Part shown: positions 8,109-16,103 of the stretch, in pieces
Position numbering within the stretch: position 1 is the first letter of the stretch
Layout: each line of letters opens with the position of its first letter
NCBI GenBank assembly: GCA_024281075.1
Contig: JAMXLK010000106.1
Coordinates: 1 to 46,885 of the forward strand
Length of the DNA: 46,885 nt
Reading direction: 5' to 3'
Origin: Vulcanimicrobiia bacterium
Lineage (GTDB): Bacteria; Vulcanimicrobiota; Vulcanimicrobiia; Vulcanimicrobiales; Vulcanimicrobiaceae
Position numbers and translations under genes: made by a program
The notes under the pieces: model-generated
Seen by the model: the letters and a program-made list of their open reading frames with translations, nothing else
What the model was told of the DNA's origin: nothing
Databases searched by the model: none

Positions 8109-9560
8109 ATGAATTTTACGGATATGCCGACGGGCGCCGAGCTGCGCGAATTTCTCGCGTTGCCGTATGCGGAACTTGAGGATCTGAACCTGCGAGCCAA
8201 AGCGCAGCGTCAAGAACGCGTGCCGTTGCGTGCGCTGGAAGAAGAACGGCTGCGGTATCTCGCCGAGGAGCCGCGCATCAAGGCGGTAACCGTGCTCTTC
8301 AGCGATCTCGAAGGCCGCTTGCACATGCTCGATTACGATAAGAAGTTCTTGTTGCGGTCTTACGACAATCTGACGTTCGACGGTTCGTCCATCCGCGGCT
8401 TCACGGCGCAGCGCGAAAGCGACTTGCGTCTATCGCTGGATTGGAGCGCGTTCTACTGGGGGCCGGCGGACGTCTTCGGGCCGGGAAAGGTGTTGGTTTT
8501 CGGCGACGTCTTCGATCGCGACGGCAAGCCGTTTGCGGGCGACATCCGCGGAACGCTCAAGCGGTTTGCCAATGAGTGCTATGCGAAGGAAGGCTACGCA
8601 CTCAACGCCGCCAACGAGATCGAAGGTTTCCTCTTCAAAGGCCTCGATGCCGAGCGGCGCTACCACGAAACCGGCAAGTTCGAATACGTCAATACCGGCG
8701 GCTATTATCATTCGCTCCCGGGCGACCCGCTGCGTAACTTCATCGATACCGTGGCGGAAGTCCAGCGCGCTATGGGTTTCCAAAACGAGAAGGATCATCC
8801 CGAAGTGGCGCCGTCGCAGTTCGAAATTAACTACAACTATGGTGAAGTCGTGGCGGCAGCCGACCAAATTCAGCTCTACAAATTGATCTGCCGACAAGTC
8901 GCGACGAAGCTGGGCATGACCGCTAGCTTCTTGCCCAAACCCGTCATCGGCGTGAACGGAAGCGGCATGCACACCAACGTGTCGGTGAGCAAGAACGGCA
9001 AGAATCTCTTCTGGGATCCCAAGGGTCAGGAACAGCTCAGCTCCTTCGGCTGGAAGTTCGTCGACCGCATTCTCACGCATGGCAACGATATCTGTTTGAT
9101 GCTCAACTCAAGCGTCAATGCGTACCGGCGGCTCGATCCGCATTTTGAGGCGCCCAATCAGCTCAAGGCTTCGGCGATCGATCGCGGTTCGATGGTTCGC
9201 ATCCCCATCGGCAACGAGCGCAGCATGCGCACCGAAGTGCGCTCGGTCGCGCCGGATGCGAATCCGTACATGGTCATGCTGGCGGTTTTCAAAACCGGGC
9301 TCGACGGCACGACGAGCAGCATCAAGAACCTGCGTCAAGCGGACCGGTTCCTGCCCGACAATATCTACGATGCGCTCGCGGCGTTTCGCGCTTCGGAGTG
9401 GACCGGCAAACTGCTGGGCGATGACGTGAAGCTCCGTTATGCCGATCTCAAGCAGGGCAGCGCCGATCGGTGTCCGCGCTTACTTGGAACCTTCGTCAAG
9501 GCGCAAGAAGTGATGTTCCACCACGAAGTCTACAACCAGTATCTTTGGAGCCAATTTTAG
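8109..9560 (+). CDS. Glutamine synthetase family protein
   Basis: The family joins an amine or ammonia to the gamma-carboxyl of glutamate using ATP. Seen: FDGSSIRGF (N-terminal beta-grasp), NEIEGFLF (metal Glu), APSQFEINYNY, VNGSGMHTNVSV, and DRGSMVRIPIGNERSMRTEVRSVAPDANPYM corresponding to the glutamate/ATP-binding part. The NxxYD adenylylation loop region reads PDNIYDAL, not the NLYDLP of GlnA-I. The track starts at 8034; GAGGAG upstream of the ATG at 8109 supports the shorter 483-residue form. Divergence from GlnA-I leaves open a gamma-glutamyl-amide ligase role. It converges on the S9 peptidase gene with two bases between stops. Confidence 0.85.
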   Translation: MNFTDMPTGAELREFLALPYAELEDLNLRAKAQRQERVPLRALEEERLRYLAEEPRIKAVTVLFSDLEGRLHMLDYDKKFLLRSYDNLTFDGSSIRGFTAQRESDLRLSLDWSAFYWGPADVFGPGKVLVFGDVFDRDGKPFAGDIRGTLKRFANECYAKEGYALNAANEIEGFLFKGLDAERRYHETGKFEYVNTGGYYHSLPGDPLRNFIDTVAEVQRAMGFQNEKDHPEVAPSQFEINYNYGEVVAAADQIQLYKLICRQVATKLGMTASFLPKPVIGVNGSGMHTNVSVSKNGKNLFWDPKGQEQLSSFGWKFVDRILTHGNDICLMLNSSVNAYRRLDPHFEAPNQLKASAIDRGSMVRIPIGNERSMRTEVRSVAPDANPYMVMLAVFKTGLDGTTSSIKNLRQADRFLPDNIYDALAAFRASEWTGKLLGDDVKLRYADLKQGSADRCPRLLGTFVKAQEVMFHHEVYNQYLWSQF

Positions 9561-9562
9561 CG

Positions 9563-11530
9563 TTAGTGAAAATGATCGGCTAAATACGCGATCCAGTAGT
9601 GGAAGATGTCGACGATCCGAACCGGATCGTCGGGAAAGTGACCGTCGACGGGCCACACGCGGAGTGTCGCGTCTTTATGATTGTCGCGCAACGCGCGCCA
9701 GTACATCGACGAGGTTGCGAACGGATCGCGGTTGTCGCCGATATCGGAGAGAATCAAGACCGGCGTCGTGACGTCGCGAGCGTACCAAATCGGTGAGATG
9801 CGCCGCCATTCGGCGGCGTTCTTGCCGACGAAGGGCGAGCCATGGAGCATGTCTACGTCGGCAAGGCTGTCGTCGGCGGTTCCGTAATCGGTAATCCAAT
9901 CGTCGACCGATGCCCCCGATACCGCGGATCGCCAAATGTGATACTTGGAAATTAGCCACGCCGTCATGATGCCGCCGTAGGACCACCCGCAGACTGCGAT
10001 CCGCGAGGCGTCGACGATGCGCAGGTGCTGCAGAGACGCGATCGCCGCCATGATGTCTTTGCCGGGGCCCTCTTCGGGATCGTAAAGAATCGCTCGTTGA
10101 AACGCCAAGCCCAAGTTCGGGCTCCCGCGATAATTCGGACGCAGCACGAGCCATCCGCGCGCCGCCATGACCTGCGCCCAAAAATCGAACTCGAGCATCG
10201 ATGGATCGCCGGGACCGCCGTGGATGTAGACGACGAGCGGATAGCGCCGGCTCGACGAGAAGCCCGGCGGCAGATAGAGCACGCCGTCGGCGGTGACGCC
10301 GGTCGACGAATGAAAAGAAATTCGCTGCGCGCGCGCCCACTCGAACCGGTTCATCGCCGAGTTAAAATCCGTGACTTTCGTAGCGCCGGCGCCCGGCGCG
10401 TATTTGAAGAGTTCGAGCGGTTGCGCCGTTGCGCTCGCGAGAAAGACGAGCGTTCCGTCGGCGGCGAGCGCATTGCCCAGCGCCGGCACGTCGGCTCCGC
10501 CCGTGGTGTTGAGCGGGGTTCCGGGCACGATGCCACCGATGTCGATGCGGCTTGTCGTGCGCGCAAGCGAAATGCGATAGAGCGCGTTCGTTACCGCGTC
10601 GGGTCCCGTCGCGATGAGATTTTGAGAGTCGGCCGTCCAAACAAAATCTCCGATGTTGCGATCGAGCGCACCTGAAATCCGCGTTCCCGTGCCGCCCGAG
10701 GGTGACGTGACGTACAGCTCGCTCAGCGCGATCTGCGGATCGCCGGCCGAATAGAGATAGGCGATATGCTTGCCGTCTGGCGAGAAACGCGCGTCGCCCT
10801 CCCACATCGAGCGTCCCGTGAGCGCGCGCACGCGTTTGTCCGTCACGTCGACGACCGCGGCCCACGAGTAACTTTGGTCGTTTAAAATTGCGTTGCGGGA
10901 GAGCGTCACGGCGATGCTCCGGCCGTCGGGCGACCACGAGAGCGGCGATGAGTCCGCGATGCTGGGCGAGCCGAAGGTCAGCTGCATCGGGACGCCGCCG
11001 TCGAGTGCAGCCATGAAGAGATGGACGGGTTCCGGAGACTCGCGGGCGGTGATCGGTTCGGTCGTGAAGACGAAGCTGTCGCGAAAACGATCCGCGCCGG
11101 ATTTTTGCGGCTTTGGGTCCGCGGCGGCGTATGCAATCGCGCGTCCATCTGGACGCCATGCAAACTCTACCGCATCCGCGTCGCCGGGGGTGACCGCTCG
11201 GGGCGTGCCTTCCGCAGCGGGCATGACGAAGACGCGCGTGTGCGGACTCTTGCTCGCGGAGTCTTCGGCAAGAAATGCGATCTGCGTTCCGTCCGGCGAG
11301 AACGCCGGATCCGAAAGGCCCGGCCGATCGGTGAGCAGCGTCTTCGGTGCGCCCGATCCCAGATCGATGACCACGAGATCGTTCGTGCGCTTGTCCGCCT
11401 CCCATGCCACCCGAGCGACGACGATCGCGGCGGTCTTTGCATCGGCGGAGATTGTCGGCGAATGCAGCCCGACGAGGGTCGCAAAGTCGTTCTCCGTCAC
11501 CAATAACGACGCGAGCAATGCGACCATCAT
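9563..11530 (-). CDS. S9 prolyl-oligopeptidase family serine peptidase (pqqH-like position)
   Basis: A 655-residue S9 peptidase: an N-terminal propeller of WD40-like TolB/PD40 segments (FSPDGTQIAFLAE, WSPDGRSIAVTL, FSPDGKHIAYLY), then an alpha/beta hydrolase domain with YIHGGPGDP, the nucleophile in GWSYGG (Ser517), an acidic residue in GDNRD and His631 in VDGHF. It begins 15 nt after the pqqB stop and is last in the PQQ operon. Some pseudomonads also have an S9-family peptidase gene (pqqH) in the pqq cluster, so a role in PqqA processing or degradation is plausible but inferred. No M16 PqqF/G peptidase is present here. The N-terminus (MMVALLASLLVTEN) is a weak signal peptide at best. Confidence 0.85.
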   Translation of the reverse strand: MMVALLASLLVTENDFATLVGLHSPTISADAKTAAIVVARVAWEADKRTNDLVVIDLGSGAPKTLLTDRPGLSDPAFSPDGTQIAFLAEDSASKSPHTRVFVMPAAEGTPRAVTPGDADAVEFAWRPDGRAIAYAAADPKPQKSGADRFRDSFVFTTEPITARESPEPVHLFMAALDGGVPMQLTFGSPSIADSSPLSWSPDGRSIAVTLSRNAILNDQSYSWAAVVDVTDKRVRALTGRSMWEGDARFSPDGKHIAYLYSAGDPQIALSELYVTSPSGGTGTRISGALDRNIGDFVWTADSQNLIATGPDAVTNALYRISLARTTSRIDIGGIVPGTPLNTTGGADVPALGNALAADGTLVFLASATAQPLELFKYAPGAGATKVTDFNSAMNRFEWARAQRISFHSSTGVTADGVLYLPPGFSSSRRYPLVVYIHGGPGDPSMLEFDFWAQVMAARGWLVLRPNYRGSPNLGLAFQRAILYDPEEGPGKDIMAAIASLQHLRIVDASRIAVCGWSYGGIMTAWLISKYHIWRSAVSGASVDDWITDYGTADDSLADVDMLHGSPFVGKNAAEWRRISPIWYARDVTTPVLILSDIGDNRDPFATSSMYWRALRDNHKDATLRVWPVDGHFPDDPVRIVDIFHYWIAYLADHFH

Positions 11531-11545
11531 GGGTTTTACTTTCGA

Positions 11546-12454
11546 CTACAGCGTGAGCTCCATCCCGTCGTAGGCGAGCTCGGCGCCGAACTCGCGCACG
11601 GCGGCGTAGCCTTCCGAATCGGAGTCGAGCATCGGATTGGAGTTATTGAGATGCGTGAAAATTATACGCGTTTGGGTACCCTGCAACTGCGCCAACGTTC
11701 CGTCGCTGCCGCCGACGGGCTGATGCCCCAGGGCGCGTGCGCGCTTGTCCAGCAGTTGTGCATCGGTCAGCTCGTCGTCGCTGTAAAAGGATCCGTCCAA
11801 AAATGCAACCGATGAGCGCTCGATCGCGGCGCGAAGCGCATCGTCGATCGCGCTGAAGACCGGCGCGAAGAGCAGCGGCTTGCGCGTGGAGCGATCCGCA
11901 ATTTCATAGGCGACGACCGCTCCGGATGCGGGGAGGCGTCCCGCGTATCCCGGCGTCGTGCCGGGTACGGCGATCGTGCGAATCGCAAGAGCGCTGCCGG
12001 CGAGATCGTCGCCTCCAGTGCTGCGTACGCATTCTCCGACCGCAGCGTCGAGCCAGCGGTGCGGCGGCGCCGCAAACGGCGCAAATGCTGGCTGTGCCGT
12101 AGCGATTTCGCGAACCGTGGCGCTCGAGCGGATCAGAAACCCGCCATGACCTCCGCGCTGACGAAGCACCGCCAATCCGCCGATATGATCGACGTTGGCA
12201 TCGGTAAAGAGCATCCCGGCGATCGGCGTACTGCGGGGCGGACGTGGATGCAGCGGTGGAAACGCTTCTATTTGCGCCGCGATATCGGGCGAACAGTTGA
12301 GTAAGAGCCAGCGTGCGCCGTCCGCGCTGACCGCCAGACTAGATTGTGTACGGCGCGGCGCGCGGCCGACGCGGGCTGCGTGACAATTACGACAGGCACA
12401 ATTCCATTGCGGGACGCCGCCGCCCGCCGCCGATCCGAGAACGCGAACGATCAC
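11546..12454 (-). CDS. pqqB: PQQ biosynthesis protein PqqB
   Basis: A 302-residue metallo-beta-lactamase-fold protein. It opens VIVRVLGSAAGGGVPQWNCACRNCHAAR, the PqqB signature including the CxCxxC zinc site, and continues LLLNCSPDIAAQIEAFP, FTDANVDHIGGL and FLDGSFYSDDEL. PqqB hydroxylates the tyrosine of the excised Glu-Tyr dipeptide. The track starts at 12685, but the GTG at 12454 gives the family N-terminus and overlaps the pqqE stop as GTGA. The leftover 77 residues in the track are shadow sequence inside pqqE. Confidence 0.95.
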   Translation of the reverse strand: MIVRVLGSAAGGGVPQWNCACRNCHAARVGRAPRRTQSSLAVSADGARWLLLNCSPDIAAQIEAFPPLHPRPPRSTPIAGMLFTDANVDHIGGLAVLRQRGGHGGFLIRSSATVREIATAQPAFAPFAAPPHRWLDAAVGECVRSTGGDDLAGSALAIRTIAVPGTTPGYAGRLPASGAVVAYEIADRSTRKPLLFAPVFSAIDDALRAAIERSSVAFLDGSFYSDDELTDAQLLDKRARALGHQPVGGSDGTLAQLQGTQTRIIFTHLNNSNPMLDSDSEGYAAVREFGAELAYDGMELTL

Positions 12455-13515
12455 GCGCGGCGCGGAATCGGTTCGACCGGCGAGAGCTCTTCGCGCAGCG
12501 CGGTGACGATTGCGTGATGCGGACTGAGCGAGCAAGCGGGATCGGTCGCTGCCGCATCGCCGGTGAGCAAGAACGCCTGACAGCGACATCCGCCCCAGTC
12601 CACCTCGCGGCGGTCGCACGACCGGCAGGGTTCCGGCATCCACGCCGTGCCGCGGAAACGCTCGAATGCCTCCGAGTGCTGCCAAATCTCGCTCAGCGGC
12701 AGCCGGCGGACGTTGTCAAAATGTAAATCGTCGATCGCGGCAGCCGCCGGACACGGCAGAACGTCGCCGTTAGGAGTGACGGTCAGGAACTGGCTTCCCC
12801 AGCCGTTCATGCACGGCTTGGGAAACTCGCCGAAGTAATCGGGGAGCACGTAGACGATTTCCATCCTGCCGCGCAAGCGCTCGCGGGCCGTTTCAACGAT
12901 CGCTTCCGCATGCCGCACTTGCTCGAGCGTCGGCATGAGCGCCGCGCGATTTCGGTAGGCCCAGCCGTAGAATTGAACGTTGGCCAGTTCCAGACGCGTA
13001 ATCTCGAAACGTTCCGCCAGCGCAATTACCGCCTCGATCGCGTCGTGATTCTGGCGGTGGAGCACGCAGTTCAGCGTGAGCGCGACGTCGCGATGCCGCA
13101 CGCGTTCCAACGCCTCCAACTTCTTTTCGTGCACGGTCGTACCGGCAATACGATCGGCGGCCTCAGCCGAGGGTGCCTGTATGCTGATCTGGATATGGTC
13201 GAGGCCGCGGCCGATCAGCTCGTCGAGCATCGCATCGTCGAGAAACGTTCCTTGCGTAATCAGGTTGGTGTACAGCTTGGCGTGGGCCGCCGTCTCGACG
13301 AGTTCCGCCAAGTCGGGCCGCAGCGTCGGCTCCCCGCCCGAAAAGTGAGCCTGTACGACGCCCAGCGCCGCTGCGTCGCGCAGCACGCCGCTCCACTGCG
13401 CGGCCGAAAGCTCGTCGCGATACTCGCGCAGTGCAATCGGATTGTAGCAATACGGGCACTGCAAGTTGCAGCGGTACGTGAGCTCGCAGAGTATCGAGAG
13501 CGGACGCCTCAGCAC
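12451..13515 (-). CDS. pqqE: PqqA peptide cyclase, radical SAM enzyme PqqE
   Basis: PqqE forms the Glu-Tyr carbon-carbon crosslink in PqqA. The radical SAM cluster motif is C16-x3-C20-x2-C23 (CNLQCPYC), followed by HFSGGEPTLRPDL, and a C-terminal SPASM region with cysteines in NGDVLPCPAAA, PEPCRSCDRREVDWGGCRCQAF and DPACSLSPHH. It is 354 residues, near the family norm. The GTG start overlaps the pqqD stop by 7 nt, and its TGA overlaps the pqqB start, so the proteins are likely made in a coupled way. Confidence 0.96.
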   Translation of the reverse strand: MLRRPLSILCELTYRCNLQCPYCYNPIALREYRDELSAAQWSGVLRDAAALGVVQAHFSGGEPTLRPDLAELVETAAHAKLYTNLITQGTFLDDAMLDELIGRGLDHIQISIQAPSAEAADRIAGTTVHEKKLEALERVRHRDVALTLNCVLHRQNHDAIEAVIALAERFEITRLELANVQFYGWAYRNRAALMPTLEQVRHAEAIVETARERLRGRMEIVYVLPDYFGEFPKPCMNGWGSQFLTVTPNGDVLPCPAAAAIDDLHFDNVRRLPLSEIWQHSEAFERFRGTAWMPEPCRSCDRREVDWGGCRCQAFLLTGDAAATDPACSLSPHHAIVTALREELSPVEPIPRRA

Positions 13516-13775
13516 TTCACGAACCCGCGTTCCGCTAGTCGCTCGAAGAGCGCTTGCAAGTCGGCGCGCGCGCGTTCCGCCGGCACGTCGAAATCGCTGG
13601 TGATCGTTTCGACGATTTGATCCAGCGAACGCGTTCCATCGACGAGGTCGAGTGCAACGGCCGCAACACCGTTGAGTACCAGCGCACCCTCGGGGACCAG
13701 CAACATGGCACTTCCATCCGCATCGTGCCGAAGCTTCACCCCTTTCGCGAATCGCGGCGCGGTGTCGCCGTTCAC
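13509..13775 (-). CDS. pqqD: PqqA chaperone PqqD
   Basis: PqqD binds the PqqA peptide and presents it to PqqE. From the GTG at 13775 the protein is 88 residues: VNGDTAPRFAKGVKLRHDADGSAMLLVPEG (split here for brevity), then LNGVAAVALDLVDGTRSLDQIVETI and a winged-helix-like tail. Family PqqD is about 90 residues with P-R-F...R.D...Y.LL.PEG and a G-T/R-S turn. The track's start at 13832 would overlap pqqC by 60 nt; the GTG overlaps the pqqC stop as GTGA, the junction style of this operon. Confidence 0.92.
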   Translation of the reverse strand: MNGDTAPRFAKGVKLRHDADGSAMLLVPEGALVLNGVAAVALDLVDGTRSLDQIVETITSDFDVPAERARADLQALFERLAERGFVKC

Positions 13776-14479
13776 GTTACGACACCGCACGCTAAGGCGG
13801 TCGCGTCGAGCACCGACCAGAGCACGTCGCATTTAAATCGCAGCGCATCGACGCAACGATCTTCGATTTCCGGCGATGTCGCTTCCGCCAAGACCCAGGA
13901 CAATGCCGTCTCGGAGTCGCGCCGCGCGAGCGGAATGCGGCGTTGGAAGTACGCCATGCCGGACGGATCGATCCAACGATACTTTTCTAAGATCGCCGCG
14001 GTGCGGCGTTCCATCACCGGGGGACCGAAGAGCTCCGTGAGCGACGATGCGACGGCTTCAATCCATGGGCGCGTGCGGGCGAACGTGACGTAAGCGTCAA
14101 CGGCAAAGCGCGTGCCCGCGGCAACAGCGTGCTCGGAAACCACGTAGGGCTCGTCTAAGCCAACCGCGCGCGCCAGCGTAAGCCATGCAGCCGTTCCGCC
14201 GTCCGCGCCGTCGCCCGTGCCGTCGTGATCGGTGAGGCGCGTTATCCAGACGCGGCGGTGTGCGGCACTTGGAAGGTTGGACAAGATGGCCGCATCTTTG
14301 ACCGGTATTTGTTTTTGATAGTAATAGCGATTCGCAACCCAAGCCTGCACGTGCGCGCGATCGAGCGTGCCGGCGACGAGCCGCTGGTGGAACGGATGCT
14401 TGTCGTGGTAGCGCTCCCGGCCAACTGCGTTGAGTCGCGCGACGAGGGAGCTGGAACCCGCCGTAACGGGCCTGCGAAC
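13772..14479 (-). CDS. pqqC: PQQ synthase PqqC, start codon uncertain
   Basis: PqqC carries out the final ring closure and oxidation to PQQ without a cofactor. Family blocks are clear: QAWVANRYYYQKQIPVKDAAI, TRLTDHDGTG, DGGTAAWLTLARAVGL, FAVDAYVTFAR, SSLTELFGPPV, LRFKCDVLWSVLDA. The track starts at GTG 14350, which would lose the conserved helix upstream (GRERYHDKHPFHQRLVAGTLDRAHV), readable in the same frame. Reading back, the frame is open to the pqqA TAA (14480-14482) with no ATG, GTG, TTG or CTG. Codons present include GTT right after the TAA and an ACG at 14464. From 14479 the length is 235 residues, normal for PqqC. Initiation is unexplained; see findings. Confidence 0.88.
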   Translation of the reverse strand, partial: VRRPVTAGSSSLVARLNAVGRERYHDKHPFHQRLVAGTLDRAHVQAWVANRYYYQKQIPVKDAAILSNLPSAAHRRVWITRLTDHDGTGDGADGGTAAWLTLARAVGLDEPYVVSEHAVAAGTRFAVDAYVTFARTRPWIEAVASSLTELFGPPVMERRTAAILEKYRWIDPSGMAYFQRRIPLARRDSETALSWVLAEATSPEIEDRCVDALRFKCDVLWSVLDATALACGVVT

Positions 14480-14587
14480 TTAAACCTTCGGTACGCGCAC
14501 CGGCGCCGTAATGTATGCGGTTACTTCGGCGCCGAGCGGGTGCTCTTGGAAGTCCGGACGTTCGTAGCGAGCACGTTGCTTTTTCAT
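14480..14587 (-). CDS. pqqA: PQQ precursor peptide PqqA
   Basis: A 35-residue peptide hidden in the track as the end of a 68-residue ORF. It contains GAEVTAYITAP: the E-V-T-x-Y motif supplies the Glu and Tyr that become PQQ. It starts at ATG 14587, with GGAAAGGG upstream, and overlaps the desaturase stop as ATGA. It is longer than the common 22-29-residue PqqA, with extra residues at both ends. Its TAA is in the same frame as pqqC. Confidence 0.9.
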   Translation of the reverse strand: MKKQRARYERPDFQEHPLGAEVTAYITAPVRVPKV

Positions 14588-15423
14588 AGGCCCTTTCCGT
14601 ACGCCAGCCGGCGCCGCATCACCTCGGTAGGAAGCCTCACACGGTCGGCGAGGCGCAGAAAGGCGAGGAGTTTGACGTGCCACCACGTCATGTCGATTTC
14701 GAACCAGCTCAGGCCATGCCGTGCCGAGAATGGAAAGGCGTGGTGATTGTTATGCCAGCCTTCGCCGAACGAGAGCAGTGCGACCCACCAGCAGTTCGTC
14801 GAGCGGTCGGTCGTGCGATACGTTCGGTAGCCCAACATGTGCGCCGCGCTATTGACGAGCCACGTCGAGTGATAGCTGAAGACCAGCCGCACGAAGACGC
14901 CCCAGACGACCCACGCCCAACCGCCGGCAAGGAAGAGCACGACGGCGAGCGCCAGCTGCAGCGGCAGCGCGGCATACGCAAGGAAGCGATAGAAGGGATC
15001 GGCGGAGAGATCGGGCGCGTAGCGCGCAATTTCTTCCTCGCTGGGATAGGCGATGTTGTGCCGGTAGAGCCAATCTACGTGCGCCCATTTAAAGCCGAGC
15101 TTGATGTTATGCGGGTCGCCGTCGTGATCGGCATGCGCGTGGTGCTTGCGGTGCACGGCCACCCATCGAATCGGATCGCCTTGCAGCGCAAGCGTCCCGA
15201 AAAGCGCGAAGCAGTACTCGATCGGTTTGCGTAACCGGAGGCTGCGATGCGTCAGCACGCGGTGATAGCAGAGCGTGACCCCCAGCGCGCCGGTACAGTA
15301 GGAAGCGATTGCGACGAGTGCGAGATCGGAGAGCCGGAAGAGCGCCGGCACGAATGCGGCGAGCGCGCCGATGTGAATCAGGGCGAGCCCGACGCCTGTA
15401 AGATATCTCGCGATTTTATGCAT
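14584..15423 (-). CDS. Delta-9-type fatty acid desaturase (membrane di-iron)
   Basis: A 279-residue membrane protein with the three histidine boxes of acyl-CoA/stearoyl desaturases: HRVLTH, HRKHHAHAD and HNNHHAFP, plus hydrophobic segments at about residues 10-50 and 160-185. It inserts a double bond into a saturated acyl chain using O2. The ATG at 15423 opens MHKIARYLTGVGLALIHIG. Its TGA overlaps the pqqA ATG by 4 nt, which makes it the first gene of the PQQ operon. The functional link to PQQ is unexplained. Confidence 0.9.
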   Translation of the reverse strand: MHKIARYLTGVGLALIHIGALAAFVPALFRLSDLALVAIASYCTGALGVTLCYHRVLTHRSLRLRKPIEYCFALFGTLALQGDPIRWVAVHRKHHAHADHDGDPHNIKLGFKWAHVDWLYRHNIAYPSEEEIARYAPDLSADPFYRFLAYAALPLQLALAVVLFLAGGWAWVVWGVFVRLVFSYHSTWLVNSAAHMLGYRTYRTTDRSTNCWWVALLSFGEGWHNNHHAFPFSARHGLSWFEIDMTWWHVKLLAFLRLADRVRLPTEVMRRRLAYGKGL

Positions 15424-15478
15424 GCCGCTCCATTCGCAACGGTACTACTTGGGAGAGTTCGATCTTGTTCCACCGATG

Positions 15479-15502
15479 AAAAAGAGCCTGCCGAGCAGGC
15501 TC
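15479..15502 (-). terminator. Intrinsic terminator of the zinc-ribbon gene
   Basis: GAGCCTGC / GCAGGCTC stem (8 bp) with a CGA loop, followed on the minus strand by TTTTTC. It lies between the zinc-ribbon gene and the desaturase start, so it separates the zinc-ribbon transcript from the PQQ operon. Confidence 0.8.
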
Positions 15503-15543
15503 TCTCCCAAGCGGTTGTGTCGTCCCTCGCGTGTGGGACGAGA

Positions 15544-15846
15544 TTAGTACTGTGGCCGGCGTGTCGCGAAGCAGTCGCGGCAGTAGACCGGCTTGTCCCC
15601 GCGTGGCTGGAACGGAACCTCCGCAACGCCGCCGCATTGCGTGCACGTCGCGGTGAACATCTCACGCGCGCCGCCGCCGCCGCGTCCGCCGTTTGACGTG
15701 CGGCCCGCCTTGCGCGCCGAACGGCAATCCGTGCAGCGGCTCGGCTTGTTGGTAAAGCCCTTCATCGCGAAAAACTCTTGTTCGCCGGCGGTGAAGGGGA
15801 ACTGGCGCCCGCAGTCAACGCAGGTTAGCACTTCGTCTGTGTACAT
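15544..15846 (-). CDS. Small zinc-ribbon protein (CxxC-x17-CxxC type)
   Basis: A 100-residue protein with two metal-binding modules. The first is TCVDCGRQFPFTAGEQEFF...PSRCTDCRSAR, the second ATCTQCGGVAEVPFQPRGDKPVYCRDCFATRR. They are joined by a Gly/Arg-rich linker. Eight cysteines in four CxxC pairs should bind two zinc ions. AGGAG lies 11 nt upstream of the ATG. The partner (DNA, RNA or protein) is unknown. It has its own terminator. Confidence 0.82.
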   Translation of the reverse strand: MYTDEVLTCVDCGRQFPFTAGEQEFFAMKGFTNKPSRCTDCRSARKAGRTSNGGRGGGGAREMFTATCTQCGGVAEVPFQPRGDKPVYCRDCFATRRPQY

Positions 15847-15943
15847 AAATGACTGAATCTCCTGAAATGTGAAAGCCGCGTTCTACTATACACTATCGCC
15901 CGGCGAACGTCACGGCATCTGCAGGAACGCTTTCGGAGCCGAC

Positions 15944-15957
15944 CGAACATACGTTCT
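15944..15957. promoter_or_regulatory. LexA/DinR-like palindrome
   Basis: CGAACATACGTTCT matches the CGAACRNRYGTTYC SOS box of Gram-positive LexA at all but one position or so. It stands 98 nt before the zinc-ribbon start (minus) and 147 nt before rpsR (plus). No lexA gene is in the window, and the LexA site of this lineage is not known to me. It could also be chance. Confidence 0.35.
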
Positions 15958-15981
15958 AAATCCAGCCTTCGATTTCGCTTA

Positions 15982-16014
15982 TGTCATCCTGAGCGAGCGT
16001 AGCGAGTCGAAGGG
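15982..16014 (+). repeat. Dispersed palindromic repeat, copy B
   Basis: TGTCATCCTGAGCGAGCG...AGCGAGTCGAAGGG: a shorter member of the same family as copy A, in the same orientation, with CGAGCG/CGTAGCG inner arms. It lies 90 nt upstream of rpsR, at the right edge of the block that separates ssb from rpsR. Confidence 0.8.
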
Positions 16015-16103
16015 TGGTGGTGGCTCGAATCTGTCGCGTCACCTGGCTAGGGTCTCGGTCCCATAGGGGCCGGACCGCCAACCACCTAGTCGAGAGGATA
16101 TCA

